This document shows, piece by piece, positions 1-6,228 of a stretch of 63,751 bases of DNA (position 1 is its first letter; each line of letters starts with the position of its first letter). This DNA is from an uncultured Collinsella sp. (GTDB taxonomy: Bacteria > Actinomycetota > Coriobacteriia > Coriobacteriales > Coriobacteriaceae). The notes beneath the pieces were generated by a model. That model searched no databases. It had not been told where the DNA came from and saw nothing but the letters and a program-made list of their open reading frames with translations. The position numbers and the translations under genes are program-made. The stretch is from positions 1 to 63,751 of the forward strand of contig UQMO01000003.1 in assembly GCA_900542125.1 (NCBI GenBank). The letters are read 5' to 3'.

Positions 1-55
1 ACCGAGATCTACACCTAAGCCTTCGTCGTCAGCGTCAGATGTGTATAAGAGACAG
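1..55 (+). other. Untrimmed Nextera adapter (assembly artefact)
   Basis: Positions 1-14 match the end of the Illumina P5 arm. Positions 15-22 read CTAAGCCT, an i5 index. Positions 23-36 match the Nextera read-1 adapter with one mismatch at 29. Positions 37-55 are the 19-bp Tn5 mosaic end AGATGTGTATAAGAGACAG. The stretch is sequencing-library DNA joined to a contig end, so biology starts at about 56. Confidence 0.97.
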
Positions 56-70
56 GCAGCAGTAACTACT

Positions 71-89
71 GAGTAGCTAATTTGGGACG
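71..89 (+). repeat. Left copy of a 19-bp inverted repeat bracketing the island
   Basis: GAGTAGCTAATTTGGGACG here is the exact reverse complement of 11480-11498. It lies directly after the adapter at the contig end, which suggests that assembly broke in a dispersed repeat. A short palindrome (CTACT-G-AGTAG) overlaps its left edge. It may be an intergenic repeat common in the genome rather than a mobile-element terminus. Confidence 0.7.
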
Positions 90-186
90 TGTCTCTATAG
101 TATTGTCAAATCTCCTGGGACGAGCCCGCCCTCCTCGAGTCGCTCGGGAGGCTCGGCGTTGCAGAGACGGCGAGGCCGGACGGGGA

Positions 187-414
187 TTACCTCTTCGTGA
201 TGGAGGGGAACCCCGGCGCTGGAGGGCGACGGGGAGGCGCCTCGGGTGCAGCTACACAAGGGGGCCTGTCCACGAGGTCCACGTGCGGGAAGTCAATTAA
301 TTTACCGTTCAAAAAGGGGGCAATGTGGGAAAGGGCCAAGCCGACTATTGAAATGACGATAAAGACGAGGCATCCTGATGTATGTCGGAATATAGATAGG
401 ACAAAACGTATCAT
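187..414 (-). pseudogene. ABC exporter, N-terminal fragment fused to GC-rich sequence
   Basis: Minus-strand translation from ATG at 414 gives a first membrane segment that lines up with the start of the intact exporter at 8794: both have a short basic start, FR, a hydrophobic run, ALS, P.LNG and DF. The similarity stops near base 291. The frame then runs into GC-rich sequence rich in Pro and Arg until a stop at 187. This is the 5' end of an exporter gene broken after about 42 codons. It follows cassette 1 on the same strand and was probably that cassette's exporter. The GC-rich partner (about 110-290) is not recognised. Confidence 0.6.
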
Positions 415-617
415 CTATATCGCTTCTATGAAACCCGATGCAAGTTCTTCTCAATCTCGAAATAGATTGAAGGCATTGAGAGGAACTTTATACTACAAAA
501 ATCGTAGGTCTGCCACCTAGACAGAAGAAGTGATTTTGTATGCGGAATCTTGCATTTTGAAAACCGGTGCCAACTATGAGGTGTGAGTCGGGCTCGGTAA
601 AGCGCGGGGGAAATGAG

Positions 618-655
618 ATAGGCTGCGCGTCATCAGAGAGTGGCGCGCAGCCTAT
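618..655 (-). terminator. Stem-loop after the cassette 1 operon
   Basis: A perfect 12-bp stem (ATAGGCTGCGCG / CGCGCAGCCTAT) with a 14-nt loop begins 26 nt after the methyltransferase stop codon. It has no strong T tract on the minus strand, so it is a probable but not classical terminator. Confidence 0.55.
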
Positions 656-681
656 TGACCTGCTTTCGTATGACGGATGCT

Positions 682-1824
682 TTAGAGGATCCAGGGGCCA
701 AGTGGGTTGCCATCTGCGGAGCAGTCTTGAATCGTTAGGATGGGATTTTGAAAGGGCTGTCTCTCCCTCCACGCCTTCAAGTGATAGGTGCAGACGCGGT
801 CGTAGTGGATTTTTTTGTATGCGCGCGATATCTGTTTTACAGCCTCCTCTTTGCTGGAATATTTTCCTGGAGCATGTGCAACAGATGTGCATGCGATACC
901 GTCGATCCAGCCAGATTGGGGTCCGAGGTTAAAGCTCGAGATTATTGTCAAGACGCCATTGAGGCCAGCTTGCAACAAATCGTTCTGTATTCGTTCAAAT
1001 GCTGATTGATTGTTGGTTCCAAGGCCAATCATTCCAATTGCAGAGAGGTATCCGCTATCAGTGAGTTTATCTCCTGCACCTCGAATAACCTTGCTTGTGA
1101 TGTTGAGGCCATCTGGGCCGCCATCGCCAACGAAGGGGTATGGTACGTCTTCTGGGATTGGGAGCAAAGGAGGATTCACCGTAATGAGTTCATAGCTGCA
1201 AGAGCTTTCGATATTGTTTAGTGCGTTGTAGAGACTTCCGGTTAGAACAGTTAAATCTTCGCTAATACCATTGACCAGTGCGTTTAGTTGGCAGATTTCT
1301 GAGGCGATTGGATTGATATCTATCGCCGTGACGTGCATTCCAGATTTTGCCAGTATGAGTGCCTGGATGCCTGGTCCAGAGCAGAGGTCTAAGGCATTCT
1401 TTCCGGGGGATGGGCTTAGCCGACGAGCGAGCCCAATTGAATCAGAGCCAAAATATAGTAAAGGCGAGGGTGATGGCGCATCGGCAAAAAGCCAGATGCC
1501 ATGATATCGGATTAGAGATAAACCGGAAAGGGAGGCATTGCCATTGTGCTTGCTTAGCAGCCCGAGTGAGGCTATGGTTTCAACAGTGCCTTTCAGCAGA
1601 CTTCTTTTTGCCACTTCTGAATCGAGATCAATCTCTCCACCTAGCATCAGGAAGGAGACGATCTCTTGATGCTCCCTGTCAAGTTGATCCCAGATGCGAT
1701 GCGCGCATTCAAAAGGATCTATAGATATGTCAAGTGTGTCTAAAAAATCTGTTACTCCAAGAGTGTCCAATCTACGGAGTGGATTACTCGAGAGCGAATT
1801 TAAAGAGGGTAGCACTTCAATCAT
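682..1824 (-). CDS. SAM-dependent methyltransferase with NPP motif, RiPP cassette 1
   Basis: The product is 380 residues from ATG at 1824, which overlaps the radical SAM stop by 8 nt. An in-frame ATG at 1839 is an alternative start. An N-terminal helical region of about 110 residues precedes a Rossmann methyltransferase domain. The domain has a SAM-binding motif I (LDLCSGPG, about residue 145), an acidic loop (AIDINP) and the motif NPPLLP (about residue 217). In known families NPP(F/Y/L) binds planar nitrogen groups: N5-glutamine in PrmC-type enzymes and N6-adenine in DNA methylases. Placed last in an operon with a precursor-like protein full of asparagine, it may methylate side-chain amides. 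That substrate is inference. A host protein or RNA methylase role cannot be excluded. Confidence 0.82.
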   Translation of the reverse strand: MIEVLPSLNSLSSNPLRRLDTLGVTDFLDTLDISIDPFECAHRIWDQLDREHQEIVSFLMLGGEIDLDSEVAKRSLLKGTVETIASLGLLSKHNGNASLSGLSLIRYHGIWLFADAPSPSPLLYFGSDSIGLARRLSPSPGKNALDLCSGPGIQALILAKSGMHVTAIDINPIASEICQLNALVNGISEDLTVLTGSLYNALNNIESSCSYELITVNPPLLPIPEDVPYPFVGDGGPDGLNITSKVIRGAGDKLTDSGYLSAIGMIGLGTNNQSAFERIQNDLLQAGLNGVLTIISSFNLGPQSGWIDGIACTSVAHAPGKYSSKEEAVKQISRAYKKIHYDRVCTYHLKAWRERQPFQNPILTIQDCSADGNPLGPWIL

Positions 1825-2896
1825 GTATATCAGACCCATTTCCGATAAAGGTAGTCTCGAATTTAGTCTCGACAATCAAGTCGGCTGCCAGTTTAGGAGC
1901 TAGCTTTGCAAGACAGGTCTGTGCCTCTTTCGAGAGGGCGATGTCTTCGCAAATCTCGCATTGAGAGAGGTAGCTTGAGCGCCCAAATGAAGAAAGGCCT
2001 CCGCTCGTGCGCAAGTGCTTCAGCAGCCCTCCTGGTCCTATGTATTGTATGTAATTAAGTAGGAGCAGCTGCAGTTCATTAATGTCATCCGTCAGATTGA
2101 TTTTGCCAAGATCGAAAAGCCAAGTTCCCTCTGCATTTATTCCGCAGCAGGGTGCAAGATGGCAGTTTGGGGAAATAACGAAGTCTCGGCCGCAGTCGGA
2201 ACAGTGTGACGCTAAGAGACGTGCCTGCGGTCGCGCATTTTGGTTGAGACTGAGATTTCGTGCGCGCCCAATTCGTGTGATGCCTGAATCCGTGATGAAG
2301 CGGGCTGGCGCGCTGGGAGGCTGGGTATTATCGTCGAACTGATGCAGGAGTGGAATGTCTTCATTAAGGTACTTGCACAGGTATGCCGGGCTGATTGTAC
2401 TGTTGTTATCTCTGCAGACCGCAATGCCGAGAGTTTGAAAGCCCATTGTTTTTGCTGAGTTCCAAAGGTTGCGCACATTCTCGAGGGGTATATATTCCGC
2501 ATGAAAGTCGTCGCAGCTGATATTGATTTCGTCAAGGCCACATGACTTCAATTCGTTGAGGAACGTTTCTGCGTCTCTTTCGCTTTTTGCCCACCACGCA
2601 TTCGTTACAATTCGAGTAAAGAGTCCTAAAGAATTCGCATATGCGATGGCCTCGAGAAGGTCATCGCCAAGAAGGGTGCATTCTCCGCCCGTAAACACAA
2701 CAACACCACTTCCGACGCATACTTCGGCGAAGCTATCGATGAATTGCCGCATTTGGGGAAGAGTAAGCCTGTCACTGTTGTTCGGAGTGCAGCTCATCAG
2801 ACAATGATCACACACAGCGCCACATTTATATGTTGTTATAAATGTCAGCATTCGAGGTCTGCGGAACAGCACGTGCTGCGAGCTTTCGGAAATCAT
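1817..2896 (-). CDS. Radical SAM peptide-modifying enzyme with extra C-terminal cysteines, cassette 1
   Basis: The product is 359 residues. The radical SAM cluster motif CX3CX2C is at C25, C29 and C32, followed by the SAM-binding TGGEC at 69-73. A second cysteine-rich zone (C232, C235, C245, C250, C251) and a CxxC at 313-316 plus C328 resemble the SPASM/Twitch regions that hold auxiliary 4Fe-4S clusters in RiPP enzymes. ATG at 2896 overlaps the TGA of the precursor-like gene (ATGA), a sign of translational coupling. The likely substrate is therefore the upstream gene product. The chemistry (epimerisation, cross-linking or other) cannot be read from the sequence. Confidence 0.88.
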   Translation of the reverse strand: MISESSQHVLFRRPRMLTFITTYKCGAVCDHCLMSCTPNNSDRLTLPQMRQFIDSFAEVCVGSGVVVFTGGECTLLGDDLLEAIAYANSLGLFTRIVTNAWWAKSERDAETFLNELKSCGLDEINISCDDFHAEYIPLENVRNLWNSAKTMGFQTLGIAVCRDNNSTISPAYLCKYLNEDIPLLHQFDDNTQPPSAPARFITDSGITRIGRARNLSLNQNARPQARLLASHCSDCGRDFVISPNCHLAPCCGINAEGTWLFDLGKINLTDDINELQLLLLNYIQYIGPGGLLKHLRTSGGLSSFGRSSYLSQCEICEDIALSKEAQTCLAKLAPKLAADLIVETKFETTFIGNGSDIHD

Positions 2897-3618
2897 GCCG
2901 CGAGCAAACGGGCGTCGGTGATTACCAAGGTGCCTTCGTTCTCGGAGTAAGTAACTTCGAATTCGACGGAGCGATAATACCCGCGGGCGACCCCATTGGA
3001 AGCCCCTTCGGGGTTGATGGTATTGGAGCTGGAATTCTTGATTGCTGTTTTAAGCATGGCTGCTTGCCTCGCTGCACTCAAGCCCTCTTGATCAAATTTC
3101 CTGAAAACAGAAGTTTGTTTGTACGATTCCGATAGTTCAACAACATCAGGTTTGTTCATAAAAATAGCTGATCCATAGCCCATTGTGTTGACGTCGTACT
3201 TAAGGTTGGCGTTGTTTTGAGCATTCGCGTTTGCGTTTGCCATTCCGTTTGCGTTCAGAATGATGTTTGCGTTCGTTACTGCGTTTGCATTAAGTACAAC
3301 GTTTGCGAGAGGTATCGTTTGCGGCTCAGCTTCGTTGTCCTCGTCATAATATGCAAGTTGGATACGACGATATACTGCGCGTGCAACGGGGACACGCGCC
3401 TCCTTTTCGGTTGACTCCACCAGTTCGTACAGAGAGACTTTTCGATTTCCCGCTTTGATTTGGAGGTCTGTAATTCCATATTTCTGGAATACGGCACGAG
3501 GCTGAGCTTCGAAATCGCGTCTTGCGTCGGTAGATTGTTCCGCGTCCGCGACCAGTTTTTCAAGGATGCTAAGCTGGGACTGTATTGAGAGTTCGTTTAG
3601 GTGGTTCACATTGTCCAT
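2893..3618 (-). CDS. Putative RiPP precursor with NAN hexad repeats, cassette 1
   Basis: The product is 241 residues from ATG at 3618. That start has a strong GGAGGT site 8 nt upstream; a TTG at 3633 would overlap this site and is less likely. Residues about 25-65 (DFEAQPRAVFQKYGI and following) resemble the nitrile-hydratase-like or Nif11 leaders of proteusin-type precursors. Residues 106-138 (bases 3205-3303) contain NAN at 110, 116, 122 and 128 (extended to 132) and again at 136, with a strict six-residue period and Ala, Val, Ile, Leu, Gly and Met between. A follower of about 100 residues is rich in Ser, Asn and aromatics. There is no Cys, which excludes sactipeptide or lanthipeptide chemistry. 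The precursor role is inferred from the leader likeness and coupling to the radical SAM gene; the long follower is atypical. Confidence 0.75.
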   Translation of the reverse strand: MDNVNHLNELSIQSQLSILEKLVADAEQSTDARRDFEAQPRAVFQKYGITDLQIKAGNRKVSLYELVESTEKEARVPVARAVYRRIQLAYYDEDNEAEPQTIPLANVVLNANAVTNANIILNANGMANANANAQNNANLKYDVNTMGYGSAIFMNKPDVVELSESYKQTSVFRKFDQEGLSAARQAAMLKTAIKNSSSNTINPEGASNGVARGYYRSVEFEVTYSENEGTLVITDARLLAA

Positions 3619-3713
3619 AGCGGTGACCTCCAATGTTGAATAGCTGTCTTGAAAGACTACGTCATGCTAGTGTCGGTATCGATTTGATACTACGAACAAA
3701 TTAGAACTAAATG

Positions 3714-3756
3714 GATATAGTTTCCATACTAATCAAAACAAACTTGCATTCAAGTT
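3714..3756 (-). promoter_or_regulatory. Candidate cassette 1 promoter with abutting palindrome
   Basis: On the minus strand TTGTTT (3741-3736) and TATATC (3719-3714) are 16 nt apart in an AT-rich intergenic stretch upstream of the precursor gene. The perfect palindrome AACTTG-CATT-CAAGTT (3741-3756) abuts the -35 box and could be an operator. A second short palindrome, GTATC-gattt-GATAC, lies at 3676-3690. No regulator gene is in the cassette. Confidence 0.45.
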
Positions 3757-3768
3757 TTTATTTATACT

Positions 3769-3792
3769 TGATTTAGGGCCTTGATTTAAGGC
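3769..3792 (+). repeat. Two 12-bp direct repeats before the DUF1648 gene
   Basis: TTGATTTAGGGC (3769-3780) is followed immediately by TTGATTTAAGGC (3781-3792), with one mismatch. The 12-bp period places both copies on nearly the same helix face, as in tandem regulator sites. Confidence 0.5.
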
Positions 3793-3801
3793 GGAGTGGA
3801 A

Positions 3802-3831
3802 TGTGGGCGCGCAAGGTGTGGGCGCGCAAGG
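3802..3831 (+). repeat. Perfect 15-bp tandem duplication at the DUF1648 translation start
   Basis: TGTGGGCGCGCAAGG occurs twice back to back (3802-3816, 3817-3831). Each copy ends in an AAGG ribosome-binding core, and the second feeds AAGGAG ahead of ATG 3845. Each copy also contains an in-frame GTG, so start choice is uncertain. Confidence 0.8.
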
Positions 3832-3844
3832 AGATGCGGAATCG

Positions 3845-4471
3845 ATGAGAGCCTCAAAAAAAACTACTGCAGTGTTATCATCTTTCATCCTCTCTATTCT
3901 TCCATTTCTGATTCTATGGGCGGCTTGGTCAGTCCTCCCTGATACAATTCCCGCTCATTGGAGTGGGGGTGTGGTTGATCGATGGGGTAATAAGCTTGAA
4001 TTGCTGGTTGTTCCGCTGTTTTCTCTGATTGGTTCTATTGCAATTTCTGTGTACCTTATTGTTTCCACGCGGCGAAGGGAGTTCGCGGATTTCTCTGCTC
4101 GAATGCGACGGGACTTTGTTGCGTGCTATATTTCTAGTCTTCTTTTATCGACAACCTGCTCGGTGATAATTGCCGTTTGGGTTCAGTTGATTCTTACGCA
4201 AAGCACTGCGGTTGATGGGGGGCTTGGACTATCGATCCTGTATTCCCTTCCCGGGCTATATGTGATCTTGTGCGCTTTGCCGCCTTTTTATGCGAGCGGC
4301 GAGAGCAAAAAGGCAGAGCGCCTGATAACAGTTCTTATTGGCGGCGCGGAGATTGTTCTTTGTGGAATAGTGCTTGAAGGTTCGGCTGCCTCTTATGCGA
4401 TGATTGGACTGATGATTCTGTTCTGTGCGTTTGAGATTGTGTCACAGGTAAGGGATAGCCGGTCCTTATGA
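3845..4471 (+). CDS. DUF1648-type membrane protein, divergent from cassette 1
   Basis: The product is 208 residues from ATG 3845 (AAGGAG about 10 nt upstream); in-frame GTG codons at 3803 and 3818 would add a short GAQG-rich extension. After a basic N-terminus there is a membrane segment, then the extracytoplasmic motif IPAHWSGGVVDRWGNK that defines DUF1648 proteins, then further hydrophobic segments, giving about six membrane spans. Members of this family often sit beside exporters or regulators of peptide antibiotics. It shares its upstream region with the cassette 1 precursor. A role as immunity or signal-sensing protein is plausible but inferred only from position. Confidence 0.72.
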   Translation: MRASKKTTAVLSSFILSILPFLILWAAWSVLPDTIPAHWSGGVVDRWGNKLELLVVPLFSLIGSIAISVYLIVSTRRREFADFSARMRRDFVACYISSLLLSTTCSVIIAVWVQLILTQSTAVDGGLGLSILYSLPGLYVILCALPPFYASGESKKAERLITVLIGGAEIVLCGIVLEGSAASYAMIGLMILFCAFEIVSQVRDSRSL

Positions 4472-4965
4472 GTTGAATTACGCGCGTGCGGATATAAAGG
4501 TTGGCATGTTAAGCTGGTCGTTTTCTCGTTCTGGGACATTTGCAGTAGGATGAGTGGGACTAGGCGCGCTGCGGTGTGATGGTTGAGACTTGTATCGCTG
4601 CAAATCCGCTGATGCACATTTTGCTATTGGGCTTGAAGGTGGGACCGGCAGGCCTTTGTTTGGGTTGTTCTGGTCGTCCAACGCGTGTTGCACGGCTTTA
4701 TATTGTTACCCTCGTTCGGCGCTCCGTTGGAGCATTTCCGGGTTTGTCGGCATCATGACTTGGCCAAGTGACACGCTTGCCGGGACGGTTGTAACGCCGC
4801 GCCGGTTCCGTGTGCTCCTTCGTTGTTGGCCTGTCCAGCCGGGGGCGGATTCGGCCTCATGTTGTGGCGCACGGCCTTCAGGGGCTTCCCCTGGCGAGTT
4901 ATGTTCGTCCGTATGGGTAAGGGTCGGGTTGAGCTGACAATCCCGTGTCGGGAGGGGCTTGGACC
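4472..4965. other. Intergenic stretch, no supported gene
   Basis: About 490 bases separate the DUF1648 gene from the GC-rich ORF. Open frames here on both strands lack ribosome-binding sites, recognisable motifs and consistent codon bias. GC content rises from left to right. It may hold decayed coding DNA, but nothing could be identified. Confidence 0.6.
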
Positions 4966-5454
4966 ATGCGCGCGATGACAGAGATTGAGTGGCTGGACGG
5001 CCGTGTGACGAAGGTGCCGGAGCTCGCCCTGGGCGATGCGTTCGGCGAGAGCGTCCAGGCGGAGCTCGATTTCGGGTTCGACGATGTGTTGGAGGGCCTT
5101 TGGGTCGAGGTGCGCCATCATGAGCCGGATGAGGACTCGGACGGCGACCCGCGCGGGAGGGGCTGCGCACTGTACGCGGACTGCCGGTACAGCCTGGTCG
5201 AACCGTCGGACCTCGACCGTGTCTTCTGCATCCTTTACGAGGGGCAGCCGAGGGTCTGCCGCGTCGCGGGGGAGCTCGTGAACCTTTTGCGGGCCTGCGC
5301 GTTGTCCCGCCTCATGCTCGGATCTCCCTACTCGCCAGGCGCCCTCGAGGCCCTGGCCGCGTGCGCTCGATACCTCTGCGGTCCGGCTTTCACATCCGAC
5401 CTCGCCGCCCGTGCCCGCGCCGCGGGGGAGCTAGGGCCCCCGCGGCGGCGGTGA
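4966..5454 (+). CDS. Hypothetical acidic protein in a GC-rich patch
   Basis: The product is 162 residues from ATG 4966, with GGAGGGG 8 nt upstream; a second ATG at 4975 is possible. The first half is acidic (EIEWLDGR, then FDDVLEGLWVE and EPDEDSDGD). The second half is Ala/Leu-rich with several Cys, ending in a basic tail. No membrane segment or known motif is recognised. Its GC content is far higher than that of the flanking cassettes and somewhat above the core genome, suggesting a separate origin. Function unknown. Confidence 0.5.
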   Translation: MRAMTEIEWLDGRVTKVPELALGDAFGESVQAELDFGFDDVLEGLWVEVRHHEPDEDSDGDPRGRGCALYADCRYSLVEPSDLDRVFCILYEGQPRVCRVAGELVNLLRACALSRLMLGSPYSPGALEALAACARYLCGPAFTSDLAARARAAGELGPPRRR

Positions 5455-6033
5455 ACGCGGCCGCTGCGTGGGAATTTGGGATGGGGGCGGGTTCCGAAAC
5501 GCCTGCGGAGGGGAGAACCCCGTTGGGCGGGGACTATTCGTGATGCTTGATATCGCATTGCAGTATGGAAGCACGGATCATCTTCGCGATGGTCCGACCG
5601 GTTGATGGGCTAGGACGCGCATTCAGCAGGGAAGGGGATGGCTTTTAATGCCGCTTTTGGCTTATGCGTGCCGCGCTCCGCGTATGGCCATCCTGCGGTG
5701 CTAAAGCATTCTTGAAGTCTGTTAAGTGAATTCGTTTTAATCGCGCACGTGGCCGTTTGCCCATGTCGCATAACAGGATTCACTGTTGATTGCCCGTGTG
5801 ATGACAGCGTGAGTTTCGGGGGGGGTGGCGTGAGCGGAGTCGCCGCGTTGTATAAGTCTAGCCGGCCCGACTGATGTGTCGATCTGTCGGGCCGGCCGAG
5901 AATGGTGAAGAGATCTCGCTGTTGAATGAACGAATGTTACAAGCAGCTCTTCAAGGCGCTTTGGGCGTTGGCTGGGGCTGCGCAGTCAATCGCATGCAGT
6001 GATAGGCGAGGCGATTGCTCGATGAGCCGGCGA
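5455..6033. other. Non-coding gap with one strong stem-loop
   Basis: No gene is supported over about 580 bases. The only clear structure is a hairpin at 5861-5896, a perfect 11-bp stem GCCGGCCCGAC / GTCGGGCCGGC with a 14-nt loop. It lies about 140 nt downstream of the cassette 2 precursor stop on the minus strand. It lacks a T tract and could be a terminator or an RNA-stabilising 3' structure. No second precursor copy was found. Confidence 0.55.
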
Positions 6034-6216
6034 CTAGTTCTGTGCTGCACTCGTCCCGGTGCCGTCGTTGTCTGCCGAGTACCAGAATGCGTAGGCCGCA
6101 ACGACGGCATCATAGACGGCTGCGACTACGTTATCCACGACGGCTGCAAAGTTGACCACAACGGGAACGGGGCCGGTTTTGGAATCCATCTTCTCTACTT
6201 CTGGGGTCTCATACAT
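6034..6216 (-). CDS. Small RiPP precursor-like peptide, cassette 2
   Basis: The product is 60 residues. ATG at 6216 has an excellent AAGGAG 8 nt upstream, and the TAA in TCTAAGGAG shows that the site abuts the end of the radical SAM gene. The start MYETPEVEKMDS contains a YxxP leader motif of the kind bound by PqqD-like recognition elements, for instance in lasso-peptide leaders. The core region is Ala/Val-rich with an eight-residue period (AAVVDNVV, AAVYDAVV, AAYAFWYS), then a polar DNDGTGTS tail. It has no Cys, Ser/Thr-poor repeats, and several Tyr/Phe/Trp. It is the last gene of its operon, whereas precursors usually come first. The modification type is unknown. Confidence 0.72.
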   Translation of the reverse strand: MYETPEVEKMDSKTGPVPVVVNFAAVVDNVVAAVYDAVVAAYAFWYSADNDGTGTSAAQN

Positions 6217-6228
6217 GGGAACATCTCC

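Noticed and set aside
488..892. 134-codon minus-strand frame partly inside the methyltransferase gene
   Set aside because: It overlaps the 3' end of the methyltransferase in another frame, has Cys/Pro-rich low-complexity content and no start signal.
3175..3183. GYG motif in the cassette 1 precursor as a spliceotide (XYG) site
   Set aside because: A single Tyr-Gly is weak evidence. No splicease helper gene is present, and the NAN repeats are not a feature of known spliceotides.
3205..3303. CRISPR-like periodic DNA
   Set aside because: The 18-bp period is the coding of the NAN hexads; there are no spacers of typical length and no cas genes.
3619..3633. TTG start for the cassette 1 precursor
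   Set aside because: The TTG codon lies inside the GGAGGT ribosome-binding site that serves ATG 3618, so the shorter product is favoured.
4590..4937. 115-codon plus-strand frame
   Set aside because: No ribosome-binding site, no motif and irregular codon use. It overlaps frames on the other strand equally well.
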